Origin: Chitinophaga horti
Lineage (GTDB): Bacteria; Bacteroidota; Bacteroidia; Chitinophagales; Chitinophagaceae
DNA: 64,000 nt
Reading direction: 5' to 3'
Assembly: GCF_022867795.2 (NCBI RefSeq)
Contig: NZ_CP107006.1
Coordinates: 6,138,001 to 6,202,000 of the forward strand
The translations under genes were made by a program, and so were the position numbers. The notes below the pieces were generated by a model that ran no database searches, was not told the origin of the DNA, and saw only the letters and a list, made by a program, of their open reading frames with translations. Below are positions 1-8,595 of this stretch, piece by piece. Numbering within the stretch: position 1 is the first letter of the stretch; every line of letters starts with the position of its first letter.

Positions 1-1
1 G

Positions 2-601
2 GTACTGACTAAACTCGATGGCGATACCCGCGGTGGTGCGGCGCTCACGATCAAGTATACCGTGCAGAAGCCGATCAAGTTCGTGAGCATGGGGGAAAAG
101 CTGGATACACTGGATGTATTTTATCCGGAACGTATGGCGCAGCGTATTCTCGGCATGGGTGATATTACCACCCTCGTAGAACGTGCGCAGGCACAGTTCG
201 ACGAAGAACAGGCCAAAAAGCTGGAGAAAAAGATCCGCCAGAACAAATTTGACTTCGACGACTTCAAAGAACAGCTTTCCCAGATCAAAAAAATGGGTAG
301 CCTGAAAGACCTGCTGGGTATGATCCCGGGTGTAGGTAAAGCGGTGAAGGACCTGGACATCAGCGACGACGCCTTCAAAGGTATTGAAGCGATGATCAAC
401 TCTATGACCCCGGCCGAACGGGCTAATCCCGACCTGATCGAAGGCAGCCGTCGTAAACGTATTGCGAAAGGCGCTGGTAAAGACATTCAGGACGTAAATC
501 AGTTCATGAAGCAGTTCGAGCAGATGCGCCAGATGATGAAGATGATGAACAAGATGCCCGGCGGCGGAAAAGGCCTGAAAGGAATGAGAATGGGCCGCTA
601 G
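2..601 (+). CDS. ffh: Signal recognition particle protein Ffh, 3' end only
   Basis: This is the C-terminal part of the SRP54 GTPase that targets nascent inner-membrane proteins to the Sec translocon. The reading frame is already open at the left edge. It starts inside the G domain with the conserved TKLDGDTRGGAAL stretch (G4 motif TKLDGD). After that comes the methionine-rich M domain with MGDITTLVERAQ and a C-terminal tail full of Met (QMRQMMKMMNKM) followed by Gly/Lys, which binds 4.5S RNA and signal peptides. The true start lies outside the window, so a GTG at 62 is an internal codon and not the start. It is followed by the rpsP promoter, in a common bacterial order. Confidence 0.97.
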   Translation, partial: VLTKLDGDTRGGAALTIKYTVQKPIKFVSMGEKLDTLDVFYPERMAQRILGMGDITTLVERAQAQFDEEQAKKLEKKIRQNKFDFDDFKEQLSQIKKMGSLKDLLGMIPGVGKAVKDLDISDDAFKGIEAMINSMTPAERANPDLIEGSRRKRIAKGAGKDIQDVNQFMKQFEQMRQMMKMMNKMPGGGKGLKGMRMGR

Positions 602-653
602 TAATGGTGTGAACAGGAATGAACAGGATAATTTTGTAAAAATGGCAAATGAC

Positions 654-686
654 TTTTGGGAAATATTAATTTTCAATGTACATTTG
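654..686 (+). promoter_or_regulatory. Bacteroidota-type promoter for rpsP
   Basis: TTTTG at 654-658 and TACATTTG at 679-686 match the -33 (TTTG) and -7 (TAnnTTTG) elements of the Bacteroidota primary sigma factor, with a 20-base gap. Transcription would start about 50 bases before rpsP. Confidence 0.6.
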
Positions 687-739
687 CTGCCCGATAGAAA
701 CAATATTTAATCACTCGCAAAAAATAATTCGACTTATTT

Positions 740-1195
740 ATGCCAGTAAAGATCCGTTTACAGAGACATGGCGCAAAAAAGAGACCTTTTTACTTCATCG
801 TAGTAGCCGATGCGCGTGCGCCACGCGATGGTAAGTTCATCCAAAAGATCGGAACTTACAACCCGCTGACTGTTCCTGCTTCCATCAACATCGACACAGA
901 GAAAGCGCTGCGTTGGTTGCAGAAAGGTGCTCAACCTACAGATACCGTTAGAAGGATCCTGTCTTTCAAAGGTGTGCTGTACCTGAAACACCTCCTGCGT
1001 GGTGTGAAACTGGGCCTGTTCGACGAGCCTACAGCTTACAAAAAATTCGAACAATGGCAGGCTGATCACGAGCAGAAAGTTTCTGCCCGTCGCGAAAGCC
1101 AGAAGAAAGCAAGAGTTGCTGCACCAGTAGTAAGGAAAGTAGAAGAAGCTCCGGCTCCTGCTGAACCAGCTGCTGAAGGCGAAGCTGAAGCTTAA
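740..1195 (+). CDS. rpsP: 30S ribosomal protein S16 (bS16)
   Basis: Small-subunit protein needed for 30S assembly. The N-terminus MPVKIRLQRHGAKKRPFY and the following VVADARAPRDGKFI are the family signature. At 151 residues it is much longer than the roughly 82-residue E. coli protein: the extra C-terminal part is rich in Lys/Arg and then in Ala, Pro and Glu (about residues 110-151). Such tails are common in Bacteroidota S16. It heads the rpsP-rimM-trmD-rplS order, although a strong hairpin follows it and may lower downstream transcription. Confidence 0.97.
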   Translation: MPVKIRLQRHGAKKRPFYFIVVADARAPRDGKFIQKIGTYNPLTVPASINIDTEKALRWLQKGAQPTDTVRRILSFKGVLYLKHLLRGVKLGLFDEPTAYKKFEQWQADHEQKVSARRESQKKARVAAPVVRKVEEAPAPAEPAAEGEAEA

Positions 1196-1218
1196 TTCTT
1201 ACAGATTAACATATTCAG

Positions 1219-1251
1219 AAAGGGAGGTTTGCTCGCAAACTTTCCCTTTTT
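1219..1251 (+). terminator. Hairpin with T-run between rpsP and rimM
   Basis: AAAGGGAG and GTTTGC pair with GCAAAC and TTTCCC around a two-base loop, followed by TTTTT. It sits inside an otherwise conserved operon, so it is probably a partial terminator that makes rpsP more highly expressed than the processing and modification enzymes downstream. Confidence 0.65.
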
Positions 1252-1284
1252 GCTTTTTGGCCCTCACCAGCCGCACGGTGGTTT

Positions 1285-1803
1285 ATGACAAATTATTTCA
1301 GCATAGGTAAAATATCGGCCATTTTCGGCCTGGAAGGAGAGGTAGTGGTCAAGCACAGTCTTGGTAAACGTACCTCGCTTAAAGGTGTGGAAGTACTTTT
1401 CCTGGAAGAGCGGAAAGATAGTTTCATTCCCTATTTCATGGAGCGGGCAAAGCCGAAAGACCACGAGCATGTGTACGTAAAGCTGGAAGGGGTGTCGACT
1501 CCCGAACAGGCCCGTAAGCTGTTGCAGCGGGGAATTTACCTGGCCGAAACTGATTTTAAACAACAGGCCGCGTCATCTGCGCCACTGTCGTTACTGGGCT
1601 TCCAGGTGCAGGATAAGCACGAAGGTAGCCTGGGGGTAGTGGAAGAGGTGATAGAAATGCCGATGCAGGTGTTGATAAAGGTAACATTGGACGGAAAGGA
1701 GATGTTACTGCCTATCAACGATCAAACCCTGCAGAAGGTCGACAAGAAGCAACAAACCGTTCACCTCGACCTGCCAGAGGGCTTGCTGGACATTTATAAA
1801 TAG
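1285..1803 (+). CDS. rimM: Ribosome maturation factor RimM
   Basis: Assists maturation of the 30S head by binding S19 and 16S rRNA. At 172 residues it has the family's usual length. The N-terminal RimM domain shows YFSIGKISAIFGLEGEV (consensus GKI...HGLKGEV), and the PRC-barrel-like C-terminal half has LLGFQVQD, LPINDQTLQKVD and ends LPEGLLDIY, which resembles the typical PEGLL(D/E) ending. The neighbours rpsP and trmD support the call. The stop lies 5 bases before trmD. Confidence 0.93.
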   Translation: MTNYFSIGKISAIFGLEGEVVVKHSLGKRTSLKGVEVLFLEERKDSFIPYFMERAKPKDHEHVYVKLEGVSTPEQARKLLQRGIYLAETDFKQQAASSAPLSLLGFQVQDKHEGSLGVVEEVIEMPMQVLIKVTLDGKEMLLPINDQTLQKVDKKQQTVHLDLPEGLLDIYK

Positions 1804-1808
1804 GGATT

Positions 1809-2489
1809 ATGCGAATAGATATCATCAGCGTGCTGCCCGAATTGCTGGAAAGCCCGTTTTCCCATTCCATTCTGAAAAGAGCGAAAGCAAAAGGACTGCT
1901 GGAAATCAACGTGCACCATCTGAGGCAATACTCTACCTTCAAACACCAGCAGGTGGACGACTACCAGTTTGGTGGCGGCGCCGGTATGGTCATGATGATG
2001 GAGCCGCTGGTAAATGCTATCGAAGACCTGCAGAAGCAGGTAGCCTATGATGAAGTGATTTATCTTACCCCCGACGGTAAAACGCTGGACCAGCGGATGG
2101 CAAACGGTTTATCGCTGAAAGGCAACCTGCTGATGATCTGCGGTCACTACAAAGGCATTGACGAGCGCTTCCGGGAGCATTTTGTGACCATGGAGATATC
2201 GATCGGTGATTTTGTATTGTCGGGTGGAGAATTAGCAGCGGCTGTACTGGTAGATTCTATTGGCCGCCTGTTACCGGGTGTGCTGAATGACGAAACATCG
2301 GCCCTGTTCGACTCATTCCAGGACAATTTGCTGGCTCCGCCGGTGTATACACGTCCGGAAGACTTCCGGGGCTGGAAGGTGCCTGAGATCCTGTTAAGCG
2401 GCGACCACCGTAAAATTGACGAATGGCGGCACGACGAAGCGATGAAACGCACGAAAGATCGCCGGCCGGACTTACTTAAGAAACAATAA
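1809..2489 (+). CDS. trmD: tRNA (guanine37-N1)-methyltransferase TrmD
   Basis: SPOUT-class enzyme that methylates G37 next to the anticodon of tRNAs reading CNN codons, preventing +1 frameshifting. Its 226 residues begin MRIDIISVLPELLESPF, and it has the trefoil-knot SAM-binding segments ICGHYKGIDERF and SIGDFVLSGGELAA. The C-terminal region RPEDFRGWKVPEILLSGDH binds tRNA. It starts 5 bases after rimM and is very likely cotranscribed with it. Confidence 0.97.
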   Translation: MRIDIISVLPELLESPFSHSILKRAKAKGLLEINVHHLRQYSTFKHQQVDDYQFGGGAGMVMMMEPLVNAIEDLQKQVAYDEVIYLTPDGKTLDQRMANGLSLKGNLLMICGHYKGIDERFREHFVTMEISIGDFVLSGGELAAAVLVDSIGRLLPGVLNDETSALFDSFQDNLLAPPVYTRPEDFRGWKVPEILLSGDHRKIDEWRHDEAMKRTKDRRPDLLKKQ

Positions 2490-2578
2490 ACCAATAACTT
2501 ACGCGCGGGGTTTGAATGACATGTTGTGTTTTTCAACATTTTCTCACAAAAAATCTAACACTTGTGAATATTCTTTCT

Positions 2579-2586
2579 TACCTTTG
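2579..2586 (+). promoter_or_regulatory. -7 promoter element for rplS
   Basis: TACCTTTG matches TAnnTTTG and lies 21 bases before the rplS start. A TTG at 2562-2564 is only 14 bases upstream, shorter than the usual spacing, so the -33 element is uncertain. Confidence 0.45.
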
Positions 2587-2607
2587 CCGTCCTTAAATAA
2601 TTGAAAG

Positions 2608-2955
2608 ATGAACGCAATTTCTTTTGTTCACGAGCAGCTGACTGCCAAGAAACAGTTTCCTAAATTCAAAGCAGGTGACAACGTTACCGTTAACTATAAA
2701 ATCGTAGAAGGTAACAAGGAACGTATCCAGTCATTCAAAGGAGACGTAGTGAAGATCCAGGGTACAGGCTTTACAGCTTCTTTTACCGTAAGAAAGATTT
2801 CTGATGGTATCGGTGTTGAAAGAACTTTGCCTTTATATTCTCCCAACATTGATTCTATCGTACTGAACAAAGTAGGTAAAGTTAGAAGGGCTCGCCTGTT
2901 CTACCTCCGTGAGCGCGCAGGTAAAGCAGCACGTATCAAAGAGAAAAGGGTTTAG
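2608..2955 (+). CDS. rplS: 50S ribosomal protein L19 (bL19)
   Basis: Large-subunit protein located at the 30S-50S interface. The 115-residue length is normal. Recognisable blocks are FKAGDNVTVNYKIVEG, RIQSFKGDVVKIQG, RTLPLYSPNIDSI and the basic end KVRRARLFYLRERAGKAARIKE. It closes the ffh-rpsP-rimM-trmD-rplS block, has its own likely -7 element, and is followed by a strong terminator. Confidence 0.98.
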   Translation: MNAISFVHEQLTAKKQFPKFKAGDNVTVNYKIVEGNKERIQSFKGDVVKIQGTGFTASFTVRKISDGIGVERTLPLYSPNIDSIVLNKVGKVRRARLFYLRERAGKAARIKEKRV

Positions 2956-2980
2956 TTTATATACAGGGAAAATTTGTGAT

Positions 2981-3011
2981 AACGGGTGCCCGTTGGGTAC
3001 CCGTTCTTTTT
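2981..3011 (+). terminator. Rho-independent terminator after rplS
   Basis: AACGGGTGCCC pairs with GGGTACCCGTT (one G-T wobble) around a 3-base loop, followed by CTTTTT. Confidence 0.85.
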
Positions 3012-3100
3012 ATGCCCGGTAGTGCGGTAATGCCGCATTGAGCAATTCTTAAATTAGACTTAAAGTGCCTGCATTAACTCGGAAAACCCGATTTAATCTC

Positions 3101-3108
3101 TATCTTTG
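3101..3108 (+). promoter_or_regulatory. -7 promoter element for tatA
   Basis: TATCTTTG matches TAnnTTTG, 26 bases before the tatA start. No clear -33 element was seen. Confidence 0.45.
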
Positions 3109-3134
3109 TTAGCTAAACGTTTAAAACTGAGAAA

Positions 3135-3368
3135 ATGACTTCAATAATCGCAAAAACGCCGCTTTTACTGTTCCAGGACCTGGGTATGACTGAGATTCTG
3201 TTGATTGCCCTGGTAGTGTTGCTGCTGTTTGGTGGTAAGAAAATTCCTGAGCTGATGCGTGGTCTGGGTAAAGGTATCCGTGAGTTTAACGACGCTAAGA
3301 ATAACGTACGCCAGGAGATCCAGGACGGTATGAAAGACCAGCCGACTTCAACTACAGAGCAGAAGTAA
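3135..3368 (+). CDS. tatA: Twin-arginine translocase subunit TatA/E
   Basis: Pore-forming subunit of the Tat pathway, which exports folded proteins across the inner membrane. The 77-residue protein has one N-terminal membrane helix (about residues 18-34, MTEILLIALVVLLLF), the hinge FGGKKIPELMRGLGKGIREF typical of the family, and a charged amphipathic tail. Whether it is TatA, TatB or TatE cannot be decided by sequence alone, but FGGKKIPELMRGLG favours TatA/E. No tatC is in the window. Confidence 0.93.
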   Translation: MTSIIAKTPLLLFQDLGMTEILLIALVVLLLFGGKKIPELMRGLGKGIREFNDAKNNVRQEIQDGMKDQPTSTTEQK

Positions 3369-3454
3369 TTAGTTTAATTACTGAGCGTAATATTCTCTCC
3401 CCGGAGTTTTTCTTTTTTGCAAATCTCCCATTGTAGATTTTAACTGGTTTAGAT

Positions 3455-4879
3455 TTGTCTGAATACAGCAGCATATCGTCTTTTCATGAAGCGCTCTATG
3501 CCGGAAATACTACCTGTGAAAATGCCGTGCGCCAATATTTGGAGCGGATCGATCAGTTCCGTCATTTAAATGCGTTTGTAGAAGTATTCGCCGAAGAGGC
3601 ACTGGAACGGGCACGGTCGTTGGACGAACGTGTACGTAGCGGTGCCCGGCTTGGCCCCCTGGGTGGCGTGGTAACAGGCATCAAAGATGTTATTTGTTAT
3701 AAAGGTCACCAGGTTAGTGCTTCCTCCAATATCCTGAAAGGATTTACTTCACTTTATTCCGCTACGGCAGTCGAGAGGCTGTTGGAAGCGGATGCTGTTA
3801 TTATAGGCAACCTGAACTGTGATGAGTTTGCGATGGGGTCTAGCAACGAAAACTCCGCACATGGTAAAGTGCTGAATGCACTGGATACCTCCCGGGTGCC
3901 GGGAGGTTCGTCCGGAGGTTCGGCAGTGGCCGTTCAGGCCGATCTTTGCCTGGTAAGCCTGGGAAGCGACACCGGCGGCTCCGTTCGGCAGCCGGCTGAT
4001 TTTTGCGGCATTATCGGTTTAAAACCAACCTACGGACGTATCTCACGCCACGGGTTAATTGCCTATGCTTCTTCATTTGACCAAATTGGCATCTTTGGCA
4101 AGGATATTGCTGATGTAGCCGCGGTTCTACAAGTGATCGCAGGTCCGGATACTTATGATAGCACCGCCTCTCAAAAAGAGGTGCCTGATTATCAGTCGTG
4201 TTTGAAAGACAATAAATCCTACAAAATCGCGTATTTAAGGGATGCATTGCACCACGAAGGTTTGGATGCTGAGATGCGAACTGGCTATGAGCAATTCTTT
4301 GACAATCTGAAAGCAACTGGTCACACCGTGGAAGCGGTTGATTTCGAATACCTTGACTATGTAGTTGCCGCTTATTATGTGCTGACGACAGCCGAAGCGA
4401 GCTCCAACTTGTCGCGGTTCGACGGTGTAAAGTACGGTTATCGTACCCCCACCGGCGGACTTGAACTGAACGATTTTTACAAAAAAAGCCGGTCAGAAGG
4501 GTTCGGGAAAGAAGTAAAAAGGCGTATATTGCTTGGGACTTTCGTTCTAAGCGCCGGTTATTACGACGCCTACTTCACGAAAGCGCAGCAAGTGCGCCGC
4601 CTCGTGGTAGAAAAGATGAACGGGATTTTGTCGGATTATGATGCTATCCTATTGCCAACCGTTCCGACCACTGCTTTTAAGATCGGAGAAAAAATGGAAG
4701 ACCCGATTGCCATGTACCTTGCCGACATTTATACGGTACTTGCCAATCTCACAGGGGTTCCTGCAATATCTATACCTCTACAAAGGCATTCAAATGGGAT
4801 GCCATATGGGATTCAGATCATAGCGAAGCAATTTGACGAAGGTCACTTGTTACAGATAGCCAAGAATCTGTTGCAATAA
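3455..4879 (+). CDS. gatA: Asp-tRNA(Asn)/Glu-tRNA(Gln) amidotransferase subunit A
   Basis: Glutaminase subunit of the GatCAB complex, which converts Glu-tRNA(Gln) to Gln-tRNA(Gln). The amidase-signature catalytic triad is visible: Lys77 in TGIKDV, the cis-Ser at about 152 in PGGSSGGSA, and the nucleophile Ser176 in GSDTGGSVRQPA. The 474-residue length is normal for GatA. No ATG is available near the N-terminus and the first family-like residues (SEYSSISSFHEAL) follow a TTG at 3455, so TTG is chosen as the start. That TTG is also the end of a TAGATTTG sequence resembling a -7 element, which may be chance. gatB and gatC are not here. Confidence 0.9.
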   Translation: MSEYSSISSFHEALYAGNTTCENAVRQYLERIDQFRHLNAFVEVFAEEALERARSLDERVRSGARLGPLGGVVTGIKDVICYKGHQVSASSNILKGFTSLYSATAVERLLEADAVIIGNLNCDEFAMGSSNENSAHGKVLNALDTSRVPGGSSGGSAVAVQADLCLVSLGSDTGGSVRQPADFCGIIGLKPTYGRISRHGLIAYASSFDQIGIFGKDIADVAAVLQVIAGPDTYDSTASQKEVPDYQSCLKDNKSYKIAYLRDALHHEGLDAEMRTGYEQFFDNLKATGHTVEAVDFEYLDYVVAAYYVLTTAEASSNLSRFDGVKYGYRTPTGGLELNDFYKKSRSEGFGKEVKRRILLGTFVLSAGYYDAYFTKAQQVRRLVVEKMNGILSDYDAILLPTVPTTAFKIGEKMEDPIAMYLADIYTVLANLTGVPAISIPLQRHSNGMPYGIQIIAKQFDEGHLLQIAKNLLQ

Positions 4880-4914
4880 AGCAACAAGTAACTATAGTTT
4901 AAAATATAACTCGT

Positions 4915-6180
4915 ATGACGAAAGTCTTTTTACTCATGCTATTACCGGTGATGGGCGCCGTTGCGTCTGTCTCTGCAAAGGATGGGGTAAATGAGATCGC
5001 GCCTCAGACAACTGTCGCCGCCGCCGATACAGCTGTATTGCTTAAAAAAGGTCATTTACCCAAGGACACTGTGCGTCCGCAATTTGTTACAACTCCGTTG
5101 AAACAAGCGGCTGCATCGTTGCCATCCACCATTCGTAGCCCGAAGGTGTACGAACAGATGAACAACCATTACGTGAGTGGTTACATCAACGACTTCGCTA
5201 CCCGCTACAGCAATCACTTACAAGTGATGGTTACCAAAAGTGAGCCATATTTTGTGATGATTGAGAAGATTTTTAAGGAACATGGTATTCCAGAAGAAAT
5301 GAAATACCTGGCCCTTATAGAATCTGGCTTTAACACCAGCGCACGCTCCCGCGTAGGCGCCGTTGGAGCCTGGCAGTTTATGAGCAGCACCGCCCGTATT
5401 TTCGGTTTGAGTGTTGGCAAAAAGGTAGATGAGCGTAAAGATTTCTACAAATCCACCGTGGCTGCCGCCAAATTCCTGAATGAACTGAACGGTCAGTTTG
5501 ACGACTGGTTACTCGTAGTAGCTGCTTACAATTGTGGTCCGGGTGGCGTAACCCGTGCGCAGAAAATGAGTGGCAGACAGGATTTCTGGGGTATCCAGTA
5601 CTTCCTGCCGGCAGAATCCCGCAACCACGTGTACAAGTTCATTGCCACCGGTTACATCCTCGACAGGTTTAACGCCTTCTTCGGTGTAGGTGACGAAGGG
5701 AAACCAAAACAAGTAGCTATCGCAATGCCCGCCCTGCCAGCAAAACCGCTGACAGATGAGGAGCTCTACAATACAGTGGTGTTTACCGTTACCGGTAAAT
5801 ACAGGCTGGAAGCGATCGCTAAAAGGCTGCAGATCGAAAACGACGACCTGCAACGCCTGAACCCAAACTTCTATGAAGGCATGGCCGGCGCTGACAACAG
5901 CTACGAGCTGCGCATTCCGAAAGATAAAATGAAAGAGTTCCAGGCTGAAAAAGAAGAGATCCTGAAAGAATCGCTTCAGATCGCACTTGATGACAAAGCT
6001 TCTAATGTAGACCGCAGCAAGTTTCCGCCACCGGTGCCGAAAGCGGATGTAAAGGCGCCTGCCGCTACAAAAGCAACCGTGGCCAAGAAACCAGCTGCTA
6101 CTAAGAAAGCGGTGGCTAAAAAGAAGCCTGTTGCTAAGAAGAAAACAGGAGCTAGCGTAAGCAATACCAAACTGAAATAA
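4915..6180 (+). CDS. LysM-containing membrane-bound lytic murein transglycosylase (MltD-like)
   Basis: Cleaves peptidoglycan glycan strands to 1,6-anhydro-muropeptides in the periplasm. Residues 1-21 form a signal peptide. The SLT domain lies at about 100-250, with catalytic Glu136 in YLALIESGFN and the downstream GAVGAWQFM and AYNCGPG motifs. One LysM repeat is seen at about 285-325 (VFTVTGKYRLEAIAKRL, then LNPNF). The last 60 residues are a Lys/Ala/Pro-rich tail (KKPVAKKK), probably a wall or membrane interaction tail. The 421-residue length suits Bacteroidota MltD-type proteins. Confidence 0.9.
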   Translation: MTKVFLLMLLPVMGAVASVSAKDGVNEIAPQTTVAAADTAVLLKKGHLPKDTVRPQFVTTPLKQAAASLPSTIRSPKVYEQMNNHYVSGYINDFATRYSNHLQVMVTKSEPYFVMIEKIFKEHGIPEEMKYLALIESGFNTSARSRVGAVGAWQFMSSTARIFGLSVGKKVDERKDFYKSTVAAAKFLNELNGQFDDWLLVVAAYNCGPGGVTRAQKMSGRQDFWGIQYFLPAESRNHVYKFIATGYILDRFNAFFGVGDEGKPKQVAIAMPALPAKPLTDEELYNTVVFTVTGKYRLEAIAKRLQIENDDLQRLNPNFYEGMAGADNSYELRIPKDKMKEFQAEKEEILKESLQIALDDKASNVDRSKFPPPVPKADVKAPAATKATVAKKPAATKKAVAKKKPVAKKKTGASVSNTKLK

Positions 6181-6199
6181 CGCTTGTTGAAATATATTG

Positions 6200-6236
6200 A
6201 AGAGGTCACCGGAAGCGGTGGCCTCTTTTGTTTTTA
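6200..6236 (+). terminator. Terminator after the transglycosylase
   Basis: GAGGTCACCG pairs with CGGTGGCCTC around GAAG, followed by TTTTGTTTTT. Confidence 0.85.
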
Positions 6237-6553
6237 TGGGTAGTTATAATGTGCGTAAAAAGATGACCGTAGGAGGCATAGTGTGCAAGGGAGTGACTTT
6301 CAGGTTTGTTTGATGAGGCGAATCCACGAAGTGGATGAACAACTTTCATCGTCATCGCGACTGGAAGGAAGCGAACTTACGCTTTAGTCTTCGCGGCAGT
6401 AGGGTTGGCAGCCATGAACTACTTGTGCGAAGATCGCATATGAAGAAGGCTTCAGTTTGTGGCCACGAAAGAAAAGCGGAGCCGCTTCGCCGAAAAGCGA
6501 AACTGCCGTACAAGTGAGTGACACAACGGCGGCTGGGGAGGGAGTTGAAGGAG
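6237..6553. repeat. Gene-free stretch carrying two dispersed repeat elements
   Basis: No gene is credible here. The section 6350-6418 aligns at roughly three quarters identity to 37577-37643, starting GTCATCGCGA and sharing AGCGAAC and TAGTCTTCG. The section 6508-6535 (inverted) is identical over 28 bases to 36006-36033 and over 24 bases to 62771-62794. Short open frames through this region are in-repeat shadows. The whole block may be one composite MITE-like element. Confidence 0.7.
6508..6535 (-). repeat. Dispersed 28-bp repeat, copy 1
   Basis: Read on the minus strand it begins CAGCCGCCGTTG and ends CACTCACTTGTAC. It is identical over 28 bases to the copy at 36006-36033 and over 24 bases to the copy at 62771-62794. 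All three copies are intergenic. Confidence 0.85.
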
Positions 6554-6591
6554 AAAAAAAGCTCCATGCAACGCGGGTCACATGGAGCTTT
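6554..6591 (-). terminator. Terminator of the minus-strand antiporter gene
   Basis: On the minus strand AAAGCTCCATG pairs with CATGGAGCTTT and is followed by a run of T. It lies 18 bases after the stop of the antiporter gene. Confidence 0.8.
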
Positions 6592-6608
6592 AAGAAGAAG
6601 ATCAATAT

Positions 6609-8030
6609 TTATACTGCTACTGCGGCTTTGCGGCGGGCAGCGTAATTGATAGCGTCGAGGATCGGGCCGGTCATGAAGGTGGTGGCGAGGGCCATGAGCA
6701 CCATCATCGCGAAGATTTGCGGGGTGAGGATGCCGAGGTCGTACCCGATATTCAGCACGACGAGTTCCATTAATCCCCGGGTATTCATGAGGGCACCGAT
6801 GGAAATGGCATCGCTCCAGGGCTGGCCCACGAGGCGGGCGGAAAGGGTGCTGCCTCCGAATTTGCCGCCTACTGCTACCAGCATAATGAAGCCGAACACC
6901 ACCCACAGGTGACCTTCGTTCAACAGGCCGATTTGCGTACGTAAACCGGTGAAGGCGAAAAAAATTGGTAGGAGGATCAGGATGCTTACATCCTCCAGTT
7001 TATCCGTCAGTAATTGTTTAATATTCATTTCAGAAGGCATGATCACACCGGCGAGGAAAGCGCCAAAAAGCATATGAATGCCGATGATTTCTGCGATATA
7101 CCCCGCGATAAGTAAAGTGAAGAACGCGAGCGCTACATGCCTTTGACTCATCTTTTCACCGTATTCAGGTTGTTTTACCATCCGTTTCCTGAGCCAGGGT
7201 TTGATGATATACAGCATACCAACCACGAAAATGGCGGACAGTCCGATCGTTACCAGCGCGCCCAGTATAGAACCCGCCTGCGCGATCGCTACGACGGCCG
7301 CCAGGATACACCAGGCCGTTACATCGTCGGCCGCGGCGCAGGTAATGGCTAATGTGCCGAGCGGCGTGCCGGTTAATTTACGTTCCTGCACAATGCGCGC
7401 CAGCACCGGGAAGGCGGTAATGCTCATCGCGATACCCATAAAAAGCGAGAACGCCAGGAAGCCGACATTGGCCGGAGCGTAGTGCTGGTAGATGAAATAG
7501 GCGAGTGTTACTCCTAAAAAGAAGGGCACCACGATGCTCGCATGGCTGATCATCACAGCGTCGTGGGCTTTGTTGCGGATTTTCTCTACGTCCAGCTCCA
7601 TGCCTACGATGAACATAAAAAACGCGAGGCCTATCTGGCTAAGAAATTGAAGGCTACTAAGGCTGGATTTGGGAAATATCGCATTCATGCCTTCGGGCCA
7701 TATCATGCCGAACAGCGATGGGCCAAGCAGGATGCCGGCCAGGATTTCGCCTACTACGGCAGGTTGTTTGATTTTGCGTGCAAGTGCGCCGAACAGGCGG
7801 GACACGCCCAGGATCAGTACGATCTGGACGAGCAGCATGCTGAGCGGCAATCGCATATGGCTGGTAAGTTCCTGCAGGATGCCGGGTTCATTGGCCGCCG
7901 GGACCATGTTCTCAGACACTTGCGTCGCCACATTTTCGGGCACGAGCTTCTCGCCCTGCGCGATTACAAACCAGATCATCAGTCCAAAAATGCCGATGAT
8001 CACCGGGTAGAACAAATAATTTCTCTTCAT
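6609..8030 (-). CDS. Cation:proton antiporter, CPA2 (KefB/NapA-like) family
   Basis: Inner-membrane exchanger of Na+ or K+ for protons. Twelve or so hydrophobic segments are visible. Family features include KQPAVVGEILAGILLGPSLFG after the first helices, the inverted-repeat core around AITCAAADDVTAW (the DD pair resembles the ion-binding aspartates of NapA/NhaA-type antiporters) and GAFLAGVIMP. No TrkA-N or USP domain follows. The start at 8030 (MKRNYLFYP) is preferred over a start 23 codons upstream because a -7-like TACCTTTC precedes it closely and the upstream residues are polar and atypical. The exact ion cannot be told. Confidence 0.87.
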   Translation of the reverse strand: MKRNYLFYPVIIGIFGLMIWFVIAQGEKLVPENVATQVSENMVPAANEPGILQELTSHMRLPLSMLLVQIVLILGVSRLFGALARKIKQPAVVGEILAGILLGPSLFGMIWPEGMNAIFPKSSLSSLQFLSQIGLAFFMFIVGMELDVEKIRNKAHDAVMISHASIVVPFFLGVTLAYFIYQHYAPANVGFLAFSLFMGIAMSITAFPVLARIVQERKLTGTPLGTLAITCAAADDVTAWCILAAVVAIAQAGSILGALVTIGLSAIFVVGMLYIIKPWLRKRMVKQPEYGEKMSQRHVALAFFTLLIAGYIAEIIGIHMLFGAFLAGVIMPSEMNIKQLLTDKLEDVSILILLPIFFAFTGLRTQIGLLNEGHLWVVFGFIMLVAVGGKFGGSTLSARLVGQPWSDAISIGALMNTRGLMELVVLNIGYDLGILTPQIFAMMVLMALATTFMTGPILDAINYAARRKAAVAV

Positions 8031-8146
8031 TGTCAATAAATCCAGGTACGAAAGGTACGCAATATCCCGCCGGGATGAAAGCACAGGCGTAAATTTCACC
8101 CGATGGTAACCTTCGCTGCATGAAGGATTTGTAATAAATTCGTGGT

Positions 8147-8542
8147 ATGAGTAACGAGAAACTGAGAGTGGATAAATACCTATGGTCTATCCGCATATTT
8201 AAAACCCGCACGATGGCTGCCGCCGCCTGCGACAGCGGCAAGGTGAAGCTGAACGGGACTGCCGTAAAAGCGGCCAAACAGGTGTCGCTGGGCGATCAGT
8301 ACGAAATAAAAACGGAAGCGCGAAAATGGAAGATAGAGGTAACGGGCCTGCTGCACAACCGTGTGCAATACTCGGAGGCGGTGAAATATTATGTAGATAT
8401 CACTCCGGAGGAAGACCAGCAGCAGAACCAGCGCATGGCATCCAGCTTCAATACCGGTAAGCGGCCAAGTAAGATCGGGCGGCCTACTAAGAAGGAGCGC
8501 CGCGACCTGGACGGCTTCATGGTGAACGAAGAGGAAGAATAA
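8147..8542 (+). CDS. RNA-binding S4 domain protein (Hsp15/HslR-like)
   Basis: Small S4-domain RNA-binding protein of the Hsp15 type; in E. coli Hsp15 binds stalled 50S subunits carrying peptidyl-tRNA. The S4 domain covers about residues 6-70, with RVDKYLWSIRIFKTRTMA and the GKVKLNG turn typical of Hsp15. The tail is rich in Lys/Arg and then Glu (KIGRPTKKERRDLDGF, ending EEEE). At 131 residues it has the expected length. It is divergent from the antiporter gene with about 116 bases between starts. Confidence 0.85.
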   Translation: MSNEKLRVDKYLWSIRIFKTRTMAAAACDSGKVKLNGTAVKAAKQVSLGDQYEIKTEARKWKIEVTGLLHNRVQYSEAVKYYVDITPEEDQQQNQRMASSFNTGKRPSKIGRPTKKERRDLDGFMVNEEEE

Positions 8543-8595
8543 TCCTGTGTTTCTTCGCCTTTTCTCTTAATTTCGCACATTCAATCATTAAATCG

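Noticed and set aside
6352..6906. 184-codon minus-strand frame running from the repeat block into the antiporter gene
   Set aside because: It overlaps the 3' end of the well-supported antiporter in another frame and otherwise reads through repeat DNA; composition is Arg/His-rich as in shadow frames.
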